This document shows, one piece after another, positions 24,081-36,540 of a stretch of DNA of 64,000 bases. The position numbers and the translations under genes were made by a program. The stretch is from contig JAIUCV010000231.1 of assembly GCA_026724425.1 (NCBI GenBank), positions 248,001-312,000 of the forward strand, in the 5' to 3' direction. The notes below the pieces were generated by a model. The model made no database searches, was not told where the DNA came from, and saw only the letters and a list, made by a program, of their open reading frames with translations. Within the stretch, counting starts at the first letter, position 1. Each line of letters begins with the position of its first letter. Origin of the DNA: Erythrophleum ivorense (taxonomy: Eukaryota; Streptophyta; Magnoliopsida; Fabales; Fabaceae).

Positions 24081-26107
24081 CCAAAGACTAGTTTCTTGAC
24101 ATCAAATTGAGGGGGGAAAAAAATTCTTACACTCATATTATTTAATTTTTAAAAAATTTTATATTTATTATTCGTTAGTTTCTAAACATATTTATATATT
24201 TGTCATTTTTATGGTGGAATATATATAACGAATAAAAAATTAAAAATAAAATTTATAGACTAAATAATTGAGTCAAAAATCTTCTAGAGTATAATTTCTG
24301 TTAAAAGAATTTACGCCAATATAAGTAGTAATTCTAAATTCATGAGATATGGTTTTGTACTAAAAGCATTAGTTGTAAAATAAATCTTCTGTAATAGTGC
24401 ATTGAATGAAATTAAGAAAAGAAAAATTAAAAAAAATTTATCACTAGAGATTACTTGATCTCATATTTTTTAGATTATTTTTCTTTAATTATACTTGTCT
24501 ATTTACATGTTGAATACAAAAAATTCAAATTAGATAAGTAATCATCTAAAAGACAAGTTGAAGTCCAGCTTTGAAAACAACTTAAAAAAAATGATCATCT
24601 AAATATTAAAGTTGATTATCTCATCAAAAAGATATCAAAGTTGATTGTGAGTCAGTTTACAATCTTTTTTTTTAATTATTATTATTAAACTTCGACGGAC
24701 CCCCCGACTTAAAATCTATCATTTTGGGGGGGGGGGTATAATAAAGTTTTTATATCAAAATAAAGCATAAAATTTAGCCTGTGATCAAGCTTAATAAACA
24801 TATAAGATAGCGTATTAATAAAATTGTTCATTGGCCCGATGCTTCTATTTAAGATAAATTACGCTTAGTTCGAATTATATTTCTATTTTCAATCTTCGGC
24901 TACGATTTGATAAGGTTAATTAGGGGTATTTGATTTGGCTAAGAAGTTAATATAAACGCGTCCACTTGTTGTTTGTTTATGTATGTCACACCCTGGCGAG
25001 CCAAGTTGGTGACGACGACAGCATCACAGCAAAAGTAAAACCCTTTTTAAACAATCGTAACGGAATAATTCCCAAATAATGCTTCTTGTCGTTTATTTTG
25101 ATCATTATAAAATCATGCGAGGAAATTCGCCGGTGTCCTTCGTACTATTATTTTATTTTGATGATAACATATAAGTGTTTTGGTTTCTTCTTTTCTTCTT
25201 TTTTGGCGAGAACAAGTGTTTTGGTTTGAAAGATCGTAATTCAGATCAACAAAGAATTAAGGGTTGAAAGATCAAGATAATGATGATTTAGGCTTTTGGG
25301 AAAATATATAATGGCAAAGCCAACCAAGTGATGCTATCTCTTTAGTTGAGATGGATTTCAGATCCTATTTTTGTGTTGTTGGAAGTCTTTATTTATAAAT
25401 TTTTTTAATAGTGTGTTAATGATAATAAACAAGTTAAGTTGCTTAATAAAATGGTAGAAGTCATTTAATTAGAATATTTTACTGTATTGAGACTGTTTTA
25501 TTCAAATAACTTTTTTATATTAATTCGTTGTATTTAACTCAATAAATTATAAATATTGAATCTTAAAAATCTTTTAAAAGTGAATTGAACCAGGTTGAGA
25601 GGATCAGAATTTTTATAACTGTGATGCCTCTATAACAAAAAATATCAATTATTATATTAAAATGCTAACATACTAGAAATAAAATTTAGAATAAATATTT
25701 CCATCTATAAATTATGTATTTTACTATTAAATTTTTGTTGGCTGATGGTAAACTACGCGGAATGAGTGTAAGTGTAAGGAGCATTGTGTGCTTATTTGGG
25801 GCTCACGTGGAATGATGCTAATTGGTAATTGCCAAACCCGGGAACTTTCTCTTGCTGTTTCTTTGTTGGTTTCTGTGCAAGGTCATTCTTACATGGAGCT
25901 TTTGTGAAGAAGTAGTTGCTTTTCCTTGCAAATTGCAAGGTCAAAAAAAAAAAAATCATGAATAGTATATGTTTATACATGTACGGATATAAAATAATGG
26001 TTGACACGTAGTTTCATGTAAAGCCACATTATAAATGATTTATCTACAGTTTGATTTATCTAGACTTTATATATTAAATGATTGGAGCTACGCAAAGATC
26101 ATGGGTA
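24081..26107. other. AT-rich intergenic region
   Basis: No gene or RNA recognised. It includes a G-run (about 24725-24736). 25760-25940 is a less AT-rich stretch with no recognisable coding content. Confidence 0.4.
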
Positions 26108-27232
26108 AATTATTATTTTTTTAAAAATGTTTAAGTTATTCATTTTTTCTTTTCATTATAAAAAATATATAAATATTTTTAAAGATAATATTTATTTTTA
26201 TTAAAAACATAATTTATTTACAATTTTTTATTTAAATATTATTTATTTTTTGTTGAAATTATAAATTTAATTTATTCTAAATTTAAAAAATAACTATTTT
26301 ATATTGATTAAATATATATTTAATACTTATAATATTATATAAATGATGAATGTAAAATATTTTGTCAAAATACGTATAATTACAATTTATCTTTTATTGC
26401 AAAATGTAGTCTATTTTTAAATGTAATTTTTAAAATAGAAAAGGAAGAGAGAATCATATCATTAATTTTTTTTAATTTCTTAGAAAATTCTTTTTTTTTT
26501 TTTCTCCTCCTATCTGCACACGAGAGTCCAGGTTCACTGCGTTTGTGTATGTCCAAATCCTAGTTATCATATGATGTAAGGGAGTGGAGTGGAGGAGGTT
26601 TAAATTTGAATAATGAGAAATGGAGTCTTGTGAATGGATGATAGTGCAACAATTTTGGGAACTTGCGCGGACCGGATAAAGACATCACCGGATATGCTCT
26701 TTCCTTTTTGGTATAACCGAAGAATCGCATAGTTTTTCGTCGAAACTCTATTCCACTTGAACTTGCCAACTCACATTAATTTTTTGGATCAATTATATAT
26801 ATTAAAAAATATTTAAATTATACGAATTTTTTATTTTATTAAATTATACTATTCTTTTATAATATCAAAAGTACATTACACTCACCTCTTTTGTAATAAA
26901 ATATAACATACAATTGCACTCATTTTGGTTAAAATATTGTTACATTTATTGCTTGTATAATATAATAAATATTATATATATATATATAACTAATATAAAA
27001 TTACTGCTTTTTCAAATTTTGAATAAATTAAATTAATGATTTTTAATACAAAATAAATAATATTGAAATACAAATGTAAGAAATATATTTTATTAGTAAA
27101 AAAATTAATATTATTTTTTAAAAGTATTTTAATTATACTTTGACATCAAGAGATATTTGTGTATATCTTTCATAATAAAAAAAGGTTATATAATTTAAAA
27201 ATTTTTGAAAAAATTAATTTACCTTAAATTTT
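26108..27232. mobile_element. Long-inverted-repeat element with a unique core
   Basis: The left arm (about 26108-26410) and right arm (about 26870-27232) are inverted copies of each other. Both outer ends carry a GGTAAATTA-type motif, and the inner parts share blocks such as ATTGCACTCATTTTGG and its diverged inverse. A further copy of the same arm lies at 2690-3130. The 450-bp core between the arms is clearly less AT-rich. Target duplications could not be found, so class is unproven; the structure resembles a foldback or Mutator-like non-autonomous element. Confidence 0.55.
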
Positions 27233-28786
27233 AATATTATTTCATTCATTGCAAAGAAATTAAACCTAAATTAATTAAAAGAGAAATTTTCTTCATTCAT
27301 TAATCAAGTTAAACCTTCAAGGAAAGAAAAGAGAGAAATTTAAGTTAAACGAACATGCAGCCTTTGGATTAGTGGAATTCATCTCAGCAATCTTAGCCGG
27401 TGACTTCTGGCTGGGGCGCTTGCACAGACTTCTTCAACTTTTGAATAAACATTTAAATAAATACTTTTTGTGTACTCAGTTTGGATAAGAACTTATTAAA
27501 ATAAATATGTTAATAGTCTCTATTAATTGAAGCACCTATTCATATACACACCACAGTTTCTCAGGATAATTTTAAATTTGAAAACATAACAAAAATAAAT
27601 AAAGTAAAATCTTGATTATTTCATTCACAATTTGAAGTTTTCTTAAAATAACACATGTCATTTCTGTTATTTAATTTTATTTAACTTTTTTTACATAAAT
27701 TATGTATATTTAAAATGTTGAGATAATATATGATTGACTATATAGAAAAAAGAAATTTAACATAATCCAAAAATTTGAATAATGCAAGGGAAGGAATAAT
27801 AAACAAAACAAATAAAGGCGAAAATAAGGGAGCTCCGGGCCTCTTGTAGTGTCTCCCAATGTTGCTTTCCTGGAAGCCCTCTACGTGTATTCCAAAGACA
27901 CAGAACCATGCGCAAAAGAAGATAAAGATCAGGCATTGCAAACTCAGTTATTAGATAAGGTTAAACATTTGATTGGCCTATCACAAAGCAAACTCTATTC
28001 TTGATCATCCAAAACGCCATCGTTTAAGACCAGATTTGGAACACAAGTTTCTGAATTGAATTAATAATTGGGATGCGATTTTGCTTCAACAACACGACCA
28101 ACCACAAACACCCAAATTCTTATAGTTGACTTAAGCGCATGTTAATTCTAGTTGAACAAGATATATAGACCCTCAAGCTGCAATTTACACAAACAATGCC
28201 CATGAGGATGGATGTTAATATGGATTTATTAAAAATAAACTTTTTTTTTATTGAAATGAAATATTTTTGTTGTAGAAAATATAAATAAATATACTTGCAC
28301 ATTAAACAAATAATGTCACATTCTAAATTGAAAATACAAATACAACATGTACAAGTAATGTGATCTTTGCCATGAACTGTCAACTACCAAACCTAAAAGG
28401 CTAAACCTCCCGCTGCATTCACAAGTTGGCCGTGAGTCCTAGTAACTACGAAGCTTTTATCATTAACATTGTCATGTTCCAAACTATCAGCTTTTTGTGT
28501 TTTGCTCTGTAGTTGGATGAATACTTATTTTTGGATACTTAACAAACTAGAAAGATTAAGAAGGAAAAGAAAGGAGCATCCCTTTTGAAGATCCTTTTCC
28601 AGCTGAAACTTTTGATCCTTAAAGGCTGAGCGGAACACACGGGCAAGCTTCTTTTTAAGAAAAAAGAGATGGACACTCTAGTGCAATGGCTGCAAGAGGT
28701 TACCGGGCTACCTATTCTCCACCCTAACTATAATTTTCCTCACTGCCTGGAGAAAAGCTAGTTAAGACTTCTGAGAACAATCGACT
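27233..28786. other. Intergenic region left of the 1.6-kb inverted-repeat element
   Basis: AT-rich to about 28000, then mixed sequence. 28669-28761 is a 30-codon open frame in a GC-richer patch with no recognised domain. No tRNA or rRNA-like structure is seen. Confidence 0.4.
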
Positions 28787-28795
28787 TCCCATCCC

Positions 28796-30391
28796 GGGGT
28801 TTTTGACTATATTGCAATGGAAAAAATTAGAATTTCTCCCAATTCTTAGTGGTAATTCGTAATTCTCCATATACAATAGATTATTTTTTTGTTTAAGTAA
28901 GAAGGGTCATAGATACTAAAGAACAATGACTTCAAATTTATCAAAAATAATAATAATAATGTTAAGGAGTTACGATTACTTAACAACAATGACCTATATA
29001 TATATATTTAAGAAATTAAAAAAATATAACTTTTTTATATCTTAAATATATTTTCTAAAAATAAGTAATAATTGAATATTTTTAAAAGTATTTAGTTGTA
29101 ATAATTTAATAATTTTATAAATAGAGGCATTAAAAATTAATTTAAATAACAATTATAATGTGTAAAATTATAAAAAAAAATGAAAGATATTTTAAAAAAT
29201 AAAGGTTAAGTATGTTTAAAAAAATAAATGTGAAATAATTTAAATTTGATAAAAATATTAAAAACAGTTTAGAGAAATGAAGAACCATTATTTAAGAAAA
29301 AACTAAATATTAATTCTTTTATACTTGATAAAATGATTTAAGAAAAATAATTTTTTTAAAAAAATTTAATTTAATTTCTTTAAAATTTAATAATTAGTAA
29401 GAGTTTAAAAATTGTGATGAAAGTATTGTTGAACTCAATATTAAAATAATAAAAATTTTAATTAAGATATGTATAGAAAAAATTATAATAAACTTAAATT
29501 ATTAATTTACCCTTTGGTTAGCCGTAATTTATTTCCCCAACTATGATATAAATTTTTTTCTATTATTGATTTAAATTTTTTCTTATTTTAAAAAGTGATA
29601 TCACATTCAAAAAAAATATTTATTTATTTTAATATATAAAGAGATTGGAGATCAACTGTGACCCCTAAATTAACTTTTTTATCTAATCGTTAAAATTAGT
29701 ATTTGTAAAAAAAATTTTAAATGAAATAATTTATGTGATGAAAATATTAATTATAATAAGTAAAAAAGTATTTATCATGAAAGCCATAATTGATTAAAAT
29801 TAATTTTAAAAATAATGGTTAATTGTTAAATTTAATTTCCTTTAAATCATTTTATCAAGTATAAAAGAATTAATATTTAATTTTTCTTAAATAATGGTCC
29901 TTTATTTTTCTAAACTTTTTTTAATATTTTTATCAAATTTAAATTATTTTACATTTATTTTTTTAAACATACTTAACCTTTATTTTTTAAAAAAATACAT
30001 TTTATTTTGTATAATTTTACACATTATAATTGTTATTTAAATTAATTTTTAATGTCTCTATTTATAAAATTATTAACTTATTACAAATAACTACTTTTTA
30101 AAACATTAAATTATTATTTATTTTTAAAAAATATTTTTAAGATATAAAAAAATTTATATTTTTTAATTATTCATATATATATATATATATGGCCACGGTT
30201 GTTTAACAACCTCTCGACCCATTAACATTATTTTATTTTATTTTTGGATAAATTTGGAGTTACAATTCTTTAATAACTGTAACCTCTCTTTTTTTTTTTT
30301 TAAATAGCATATTGTATATGGAGAAGTAAAAATTACGGTTGAGGGTTGGGAGAAATTATAATTTTCTCCGTTACAATATAGTCAAAAACCC
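28796..30391. mobile_element. Mutator-like non-autonomous element with very long inverted repeats
   Basis: A 1596-bp element flanked by the exact 9-bp duplication TCCCATCCC (28787-28795 and 30392-30400). Its ends match as GGGTTTTTGACTATATTG, with one extra G on the left. The inverted similarity continues inward for roughly 600 bp on each side: for example the left blocks AAAGGTTAAGTATGTTTAAA and TTTTATACTTGATAAAATGA recur inverted on the right near 29960 and 29845. No transposase frame is present. Long inverted repeats with a 9-bp target duplication are characteristic of MULE-type elements. A transcript would fold into a hairpin. Confidence 0.88.
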
Positions 30392-30429
30392 TCCCATCCC
30401 CAGCTTCTGATAAGATTATAATCTTCAAA

Positions 30430-31320
30430 TTGCACTCTCTGGTCCTACTATGGATCTGCCATTGAATAACAGACCACTCTTCCTCCGCTACCTTAATATG
30501 AATATCAACTTGTGATTGGTTAGAGAGACCACTGCGTTTGTTTTTACAGCAATCCTTACCCTGCCATGCCTGAATATTCTAATGAAGAAGCGAGTTGATT
30601 TGCCTTATTACTCTCATGGGATCAGCCTGACCTCCCTCGTGACTTATTTGATTTCTACTAGACAACATATTGTAGAGGATGGCAATGATATAGTTAGAAA
30701 GGATGCTAATTTTTTACAGATCCTCTTCTTTCGGAGAAAACCATATCTGCAACCGGTCGATAATATCTTGATGATGAAAGCAATCAATCCTTAAGCCAAG
30801 AGAAGAGGCAAACCATAAGACTCTAGCAAAGCTGCAATGCAGGAAGATGTGATTAATCGATTCAAGACCTTCGGAACAAAAAGGGAATATCACCTCAACT
30901 TGTAAGTGATGATCATTTATGCTTCTCCCATCGGAAATTCGGAATGGCCCTGTCTATCAGTTTTCATGTGACTAAATCATTCTTAAAGGCATTTTAAGGT
31001 TCTAGAGGTATTTCCAATTCATATTTCTACCACTGTCAAAAGCCAAGAAATCTCTGAGAAGGATGTTAAAACCATCCTTAACTTCATAAACATCTTAATT
31101 ATTTCTCGACGAAGAGAAGTAGTCAAGGATTCCAAAGATAGACTAAATCTACTCACAGGTCTGAGATGGGTAAAGTTCCCTAGCTTTTTGCGCGTCCCAG
31201 CAGCCAATACTATGCAGAATAAGGTTAAAAACCTTGGAAACCTAGGGATCTGGACCTCGCTGCGTCTACCACCACAAGGGGTGATTGATGGGAATATTAT
31301 TACCTGAACCAATTTACCAC
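30430..31320 (-). pseudogene. LINE fragment, zf-RVT region
   Basis: The minus strand, in pieces and with stops, reads like the region after the reverse transcriptase of plant LINEs. A block ESINHIFLHCSFARVLWF (about 30805-30860) matches the zf-RVT motif, in which a conserved His/Cys pair precedes VLW. The surrounding frames are broken and the first conserved Cys is not clear. The RT part of what is probably the same element lies at 33080-33800 in the same orientation, with about 1.7 kb of AT-rich sequence between. Confidence 0.6.
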
Positions 31321-31329
31321 CAGAAGCAT

Positions 31330-33079
31330 GGGAGAATCATAGAGATGTTTACTACCTGAACCAATTTGACGGGAATATTACTATTATCATAAATTTCGCC
31401 TGTTAGATATTAAAAAAGTTAAATATAAAAATAAAAATTAAAAAAATGAATAAAAAATAACCTTTGAACTCTTACTTTAAAAAGAGTAATAAAAAGATAA
31501 AAATTATTAAATTATAATTATAATGATATAATAAATATTACAAATAAAGAATGAAAGATAATTTCTTTCTTTTAACCAACCAAATGGACCATAAGAAAAA
31601 GGAAAAATGAAAGTTTTGATTGATATGGATATTTTTTTATATCTATTAAACTAGAAACACGTTGTCAATAAGTTCCACTAGTCAGAAACCAAGACCACCT
31701 TCATGAATCGGATAATAGAGCTTTTTTCAATTGAATACGGGCGGACGTGGGTTAGGTTGGGCCATATTTTTGCTTAGCCCAGTACCTGACCTTGTATTTT
31801 TTCAATGCTTATTGACACGGGCGTGCAATATGCTTGAGTTGGCCCAATATATAACCAAGCCAGGTATTAAGCTAATATTTAAAAAAAAAATTAAAAATAA
31901 TTTTTTTAAAAAATAAAATTTCTATATGAGTACTTATAAAATTATATTTTAAAAAAATAAATTTTTTATATAAATTTCTATAAAATTATATTTTCTCCAT
32001 AAAAAGAATAAAATTTTTATATAAATTTCTGTAAAATAATTTTTTTAAAAAAATCAAGGTAATTAAAATCAAACTAAATCGATCAATTTAATCAATTGGA
32101 TCAAGAACTGGGCTCTAATTTTGGTCTAATTCCAATACTCTTTTGAACCAATATTTTTAAGAATTGATTAATGTTGATCAAGAATCAAGTTTGACCAATC
32201 AATTTTGGACAATAATCGGTGCAAACAGGCAGGCTTGGTTGAACTAATCCATTTTAGGGATCTTCCAAATTCAGCAATTGGATTCGTACTGAGTGTGGCT
32301 GCTTCCAAAATGTTCATGTGCCTACGATGCTTCTTCATTTTATATATGTAAAGTTGGCTTTTTCCCATGAAAATAGCTACATCCAGTATTGAACCCACGT
32401 ACGTTGTTTCCAAAACACTCACGCAAGGTGTACATCTGTAAATTTTGTTATAAATAGATTATTCAATGGGTTATTGGTATCTTTTAAAAAGTAATAATAA
32501 AAAATTAATATATTAAATAATTAGTTCTTATAATATCTTGATTTCAATAATTATTTTAACATATTAATATTTGATGATTATATTTATTAATAGATAAGTT
32601 ATTTTATACTCAAATTTCAAAATTAAAAAATTAATTGAATTTAAGTATTATGTTATATTTGATTTATTTTTATATATAATTAGTAATAAAATATTTTAAA
32701 TTTTATTAATATTTATTATTATTTATGATCCTAAATTTTTAATACTAATATATATATATATATATATATTTATCATCGGTTCAGTTACGATCCAATCAAT
32801 AAATCGTAAATTAACATTTTTATCGGTTCAATGATTAGTTTAATTTTAAATATATATATATATATATATATATGATTGGGTTGGGTTAACATTGTTGGTC
32901 TCCTAGTCAATTTCTTTTTTAACCTTACCTAACTTGCCCCAACATGACCAAGGTACTTGGCATATGTGCAAGCCCTACGATTGAGAAGGCATATGCACGA
33001 TTTATCATTCTTAAAACCTAGAAGAAGTTAACTAGCCGAGCATTAATGATTTCAGAAAGATTGATGCAAGATAGCTAGT
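31330..33079. other. AT-rich insertion between the two LINE pieces
   Basis: 31895-32050 holds three diverged tandem units built on a pattern like TTTATATAAATTTCTATAAA. TA microsatellites lie at about 32748-32770 and 32851-32873. 31730-31870 contains GGCCCAATAT-type sequence resembling 53600-53700 in inverted form. No gene. Confidence 0.5.
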
Positions 33080-33800
33080 ATGAGTATAGAGTTCAAAATA
33101 GATTTAATAAGGGTAAGTCTACCAGCCTAACATAGAAGTTTTGCTTTCCAAGCCACAAGGTGAAAGTCAATATTTCTAATGATGTCTTGGAAAATTTGAG
33201 TTTTGTTTCTACCTGTGTCCATTCAAGTACCCAAATATTTACCAAGCCTAAAGGAATATTTGACTTGAAAAATTCTTTAAAGAAATACTTTTTTAATTTG
33301 TGAGAAATGTTCTGGCTAAAAGCCAAGTTTGATTTTGACTTTATTAATATCTTGCCCCAAAAGTTTATAATAGAGATCCAAAGTATCCTTAATAAGGTTA
33401 CAAGCATCTAAAATATCTTCGAAAAAAACAATTGTGTCATTTGCATACATTAAATGTGTGATAGCCTCTGAAGATATGCTAATCTTAATTCCGTTCCAAT
33501 AGTGATCTTGTTCAACTTTGGTAATAAGGTAGGATAATACATTTGGACACAAACCAAATAGGTAGGGGGAAAGAAAACCCCTTTGTCTAATGCCCCTATT
33601 CGAAATGATATGATTGGAGGGACCACCGTTAAGAAGCACTTGATATGAAACCGTAGAGACACACCCTGCATGATCATTTGATCCAAACTATTGGGAAATT
33701 CATTATGGCAAGCACCACCTTTGAAAAATCCTAGGAGATTTTATTATATGCTTTGGAAATATCATATTTAAGTGCAAAATGCTTTTTATTCGGTGCCATG
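33080..33800 (-). pseudogene. LINE reverse transcriptase fragment
   Basis: Minus-strand frames spell the RT core in order: a DISKAYNKI block (family DMSKAYDRV, motif A; about 33735-33775), then SNRGIRQRGFLSPYLF (family RGIRQGDPLSPYLF), then the YANDT box in place of the catalytic FADDT (about 33435-33450), then a WKAKLLCRAG-like block near 33130 in another frame. The first catalytic Asp of motif C has become Asn, and there are at least two nonsense codons and frameshifts. It is inactive. Recognition rests on motif order; the endonuclease end is not found. Confidence 0.85.
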
Positions 33801-34821
33801 TGAAGTAGCAATAAAGAATCGTACTCTTGATTTGATTCAGATCAGATTTAAAAGATTTAAATTTTTCTTATTTTAAAAGTAACAAAATAAATATAATTTT
33901 CTAATTATAAAAAAAAATATAATTTATATTAAAAAATAGAAAAATTAAAATATAGACCATCAAGATCTAGGCAGAAGAGCAACAACCTTCGTTCGTTAAG
34001 TGCCATTAATGTGTGGATATCTTAAATTTTAAAGTTCTTAAAAATTATTTATGATATATATATGAAAACTTACAATTTTTCATGTATTTTTTTATTGAAA
34101 TATCTTACAAGTAGAAAGGTATTTGAGATGATAAAATATTCACGTGCCAAATGTTTGCATATTCGTTTGAATGGGGGATAACAGATAGAAATGGAAGAGA
34201 AGAAAATGCTCTATTGAAATTATTCCCTTGTTTGGGACATTATCAATAAAGAAAAAAAGTGATAATAAAGGATTGTATCAACTAACTTTTTAAAAAATTT
34301 TAAAATTTTTAATTTTTTATATTTTAAAATTCTTTCAATTTAAGAAATTTGGGAGGAGAAATTGCTTCTTTACTACAATATAATCTATTTTTTAATTTGA
34401 CATCAATTGATTAAATTATTACGCTTTATCATTTCAATGGAAAGGCATATATTCCAAATATTTATTAAAAATTCATTAGTTTTTTTCCCTCTTTTGATTT
34501 TTCATTTCTTTTCTTAATTTTAAACATCCAAAAAAAGAGAAGAAAAACGATCAATTGGCCATTCCTTCCCATCTTCCCTCTCACATTTTTTTTCCAAATT
34601 ATTTCCTTTCCTTTTCCTTCCAACTTTCAAATTCACCCTTAACTTCTAGCTATTTTAAATGTGAATATATTTGTAATTTTGTCCCATAATGTGTTTGTTA
34701 AAATAGTATCTTCTGATCAATGGGCGAGAAGTTCAGCACAAAACCTGTACAATCATTTGTTGAAGAATTAGTCATCCCAAAATTCTTCTATTATGGAGGG
34801 GTTTGATATAATGTTCCCCCT

Positions 34822-34855
<34 letters not shown>

Positions 34856-35489
34856 ATGGTATTTCATATATTTTGGTATGAGATACTATAGTATTTATTG
34901 TATTTGTTGGGCATGACAATTAGTGGTATTTTACATATCAATGATGTAAGAGATGGATGTTTGATTGCATATATTAATCAATGATCCTTACTTTTTATAA
35001 TTTTCAAACACACTTTTTAAGGTTTAAATAAATTAAATCTTAAAAAATTATATTATTTTTACTATTTTTGAATGGAAATGTAATCCAAACAAATTTTAAA
35101 AAATTGAAAGTTCATATATAATTTATTCTCTCTTCTTCATATAAAAAATAAAATAAATGTAATTTTTAATAATTTATGCATTATATTTTACATTCTTATA
35201 ATTTTTATAGATAAATTTTGTTGTGGAATTATCATAGAAAGACAAGAATAAAAGTGGTAACCATGAAAATATTTACCAACCTTGTGATGTGAAATAATAA
35301 TAATTTTTTAATCGTCATCAGATAATACCCTTCAGCCTGGATCTGATATCAAGATGTTATTTTACATGATATCATGTTATCACATAACAAAATATCAAAC
35401 AGTGTTATGCAATCTTGAAATTCAAGATACTATGCCACCATGTTAATTTCACGTTTTTACGGAAGTTTTAAACTTGATTAATTTGTATG
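33801..35489. other. AT-rich intergenic region with a TG microsatellite
   Basis: A pure TG run at about 34822-34848 passes into TATATA. Otherwise the sequence is low-complexity and AT-rich, with no gene recognised. Confidence 0.5.
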
Positions 35490-36540
35490 TTGTAGAAAAG
35501 CGTGAAGCTCATAATGCTTTGGGGGCTATCCTGTTTCCTAGCAGAACGTGGGTACAAGATATGGTGGTTTATCTCAGGAGCACATGAAATGCCATATTAT
35601 GGTGATATTTACATGAGCAGCATCATCGTGTGCGTATTGGAGCTATTTTCATGGCTGTATCGAACCTCAATATTCTTCCTAGTGAGTGTCATCTTTCGCC
35701 TTATCTGCTACCTTCAAATACTGAGGCTAGAAGATTTTGCTCACGTCTTTCAGAAAGAAACAGAGGTCAATGTTGATGGAACATTTAAGAATAAGAAGAA
35801 ATTTGAGGATCATCAGCCATCGTTTCAGAGGATTTATTCTGGCTTCTCTTATCTTGGTCACAGCCAGCCAGCTCATTTTTCTGCTCACCGCTACCAGAAC
35901 TGGTGCTCAAGTCGATATACTCAAGGCTGGCGAGCTCACGGTAATACATAATGTCTTCCCTGAAACTTGTATAGTTGGACTTTAATATGTAATAAAAGCA
36001 CTCTTTTGAATATCAAACGCCATTCATTAGAAAATGTGTATTGTTATATTATAAAGTTCATGGGGTATTTTATGATGTTTTAAAGTTTATGTACCAATTT
36101 TATAATTAAGCCTTTCTTTATAGGGATGAAATGTAATTTCTTTTTTTAAGTATTGGGTTTGTGGATGGGGATGGGCTGCTAATCAATTATGATACGTAAA
36201 AGAGAAAGTAATATGTTGGATTCTCTGTGGAAAATATTGCAGTTAGTGTCCATTAGCCTGATGAGTGGGCTTTTCATAGTGCTGAGAAATTCTACAAAGA
36301 TCACACATAAAGCACAATCCATTGCAAGACTTGCAGCAAAGTGGCATATATGCTCTACCATAAACTCATTTGACGACATTGACGGAGAGACACAAATAAC
36401 AACAGCACAGCTGGTAGCTCCAGCTCAAGCTTTCCCTGCCATTGCTAACTGGGGATCAGACGATGAGGCGGGAGATGAGGAGGATGAGTTGGATAACACC
36501 AAATTGCTGCCTATATACACCCCTACCAGCTCAAATTTAA
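35490..36540 (+). pseudogene. DUF3537 (plant gustatory-receptor-like) gene fragment
   Basis: Two consecutive exons survive, 35490-35940 and 36243-36540, separated by an intron with good GT and AG ends. They encode the middle of a DUF3537 multi-pass membrane protein: YKIWWF, then LELFSWLYRTSIFFLV, RLICYLQILRLEDFA, LRIRRNLRIISHRFR, SLILVTASQLI, then STKITHKAQSI, AAKWHIC, TINSFDDIDGET and ELDNTKLLPIY. A frameshift near 35770 splits the first exon; the later blocks are in the next frame. The N-terminal exons and the C-terminal exon (YLENN and RTWLHTIFG region of the family) were not found on either side. Plant DUF3537 proteins are predicted structural relatives of insect odorant and gustatory receptor channels; their role in plants is poorly known. 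This copy looks non-functional. Confidence 0.85.

Noticed and set aside
35780..35951. Long open frame continuing past the DUF3537 frameshift
   Set aside because: Homology switches to the next frame near 35770; the continued frame is open by chance.
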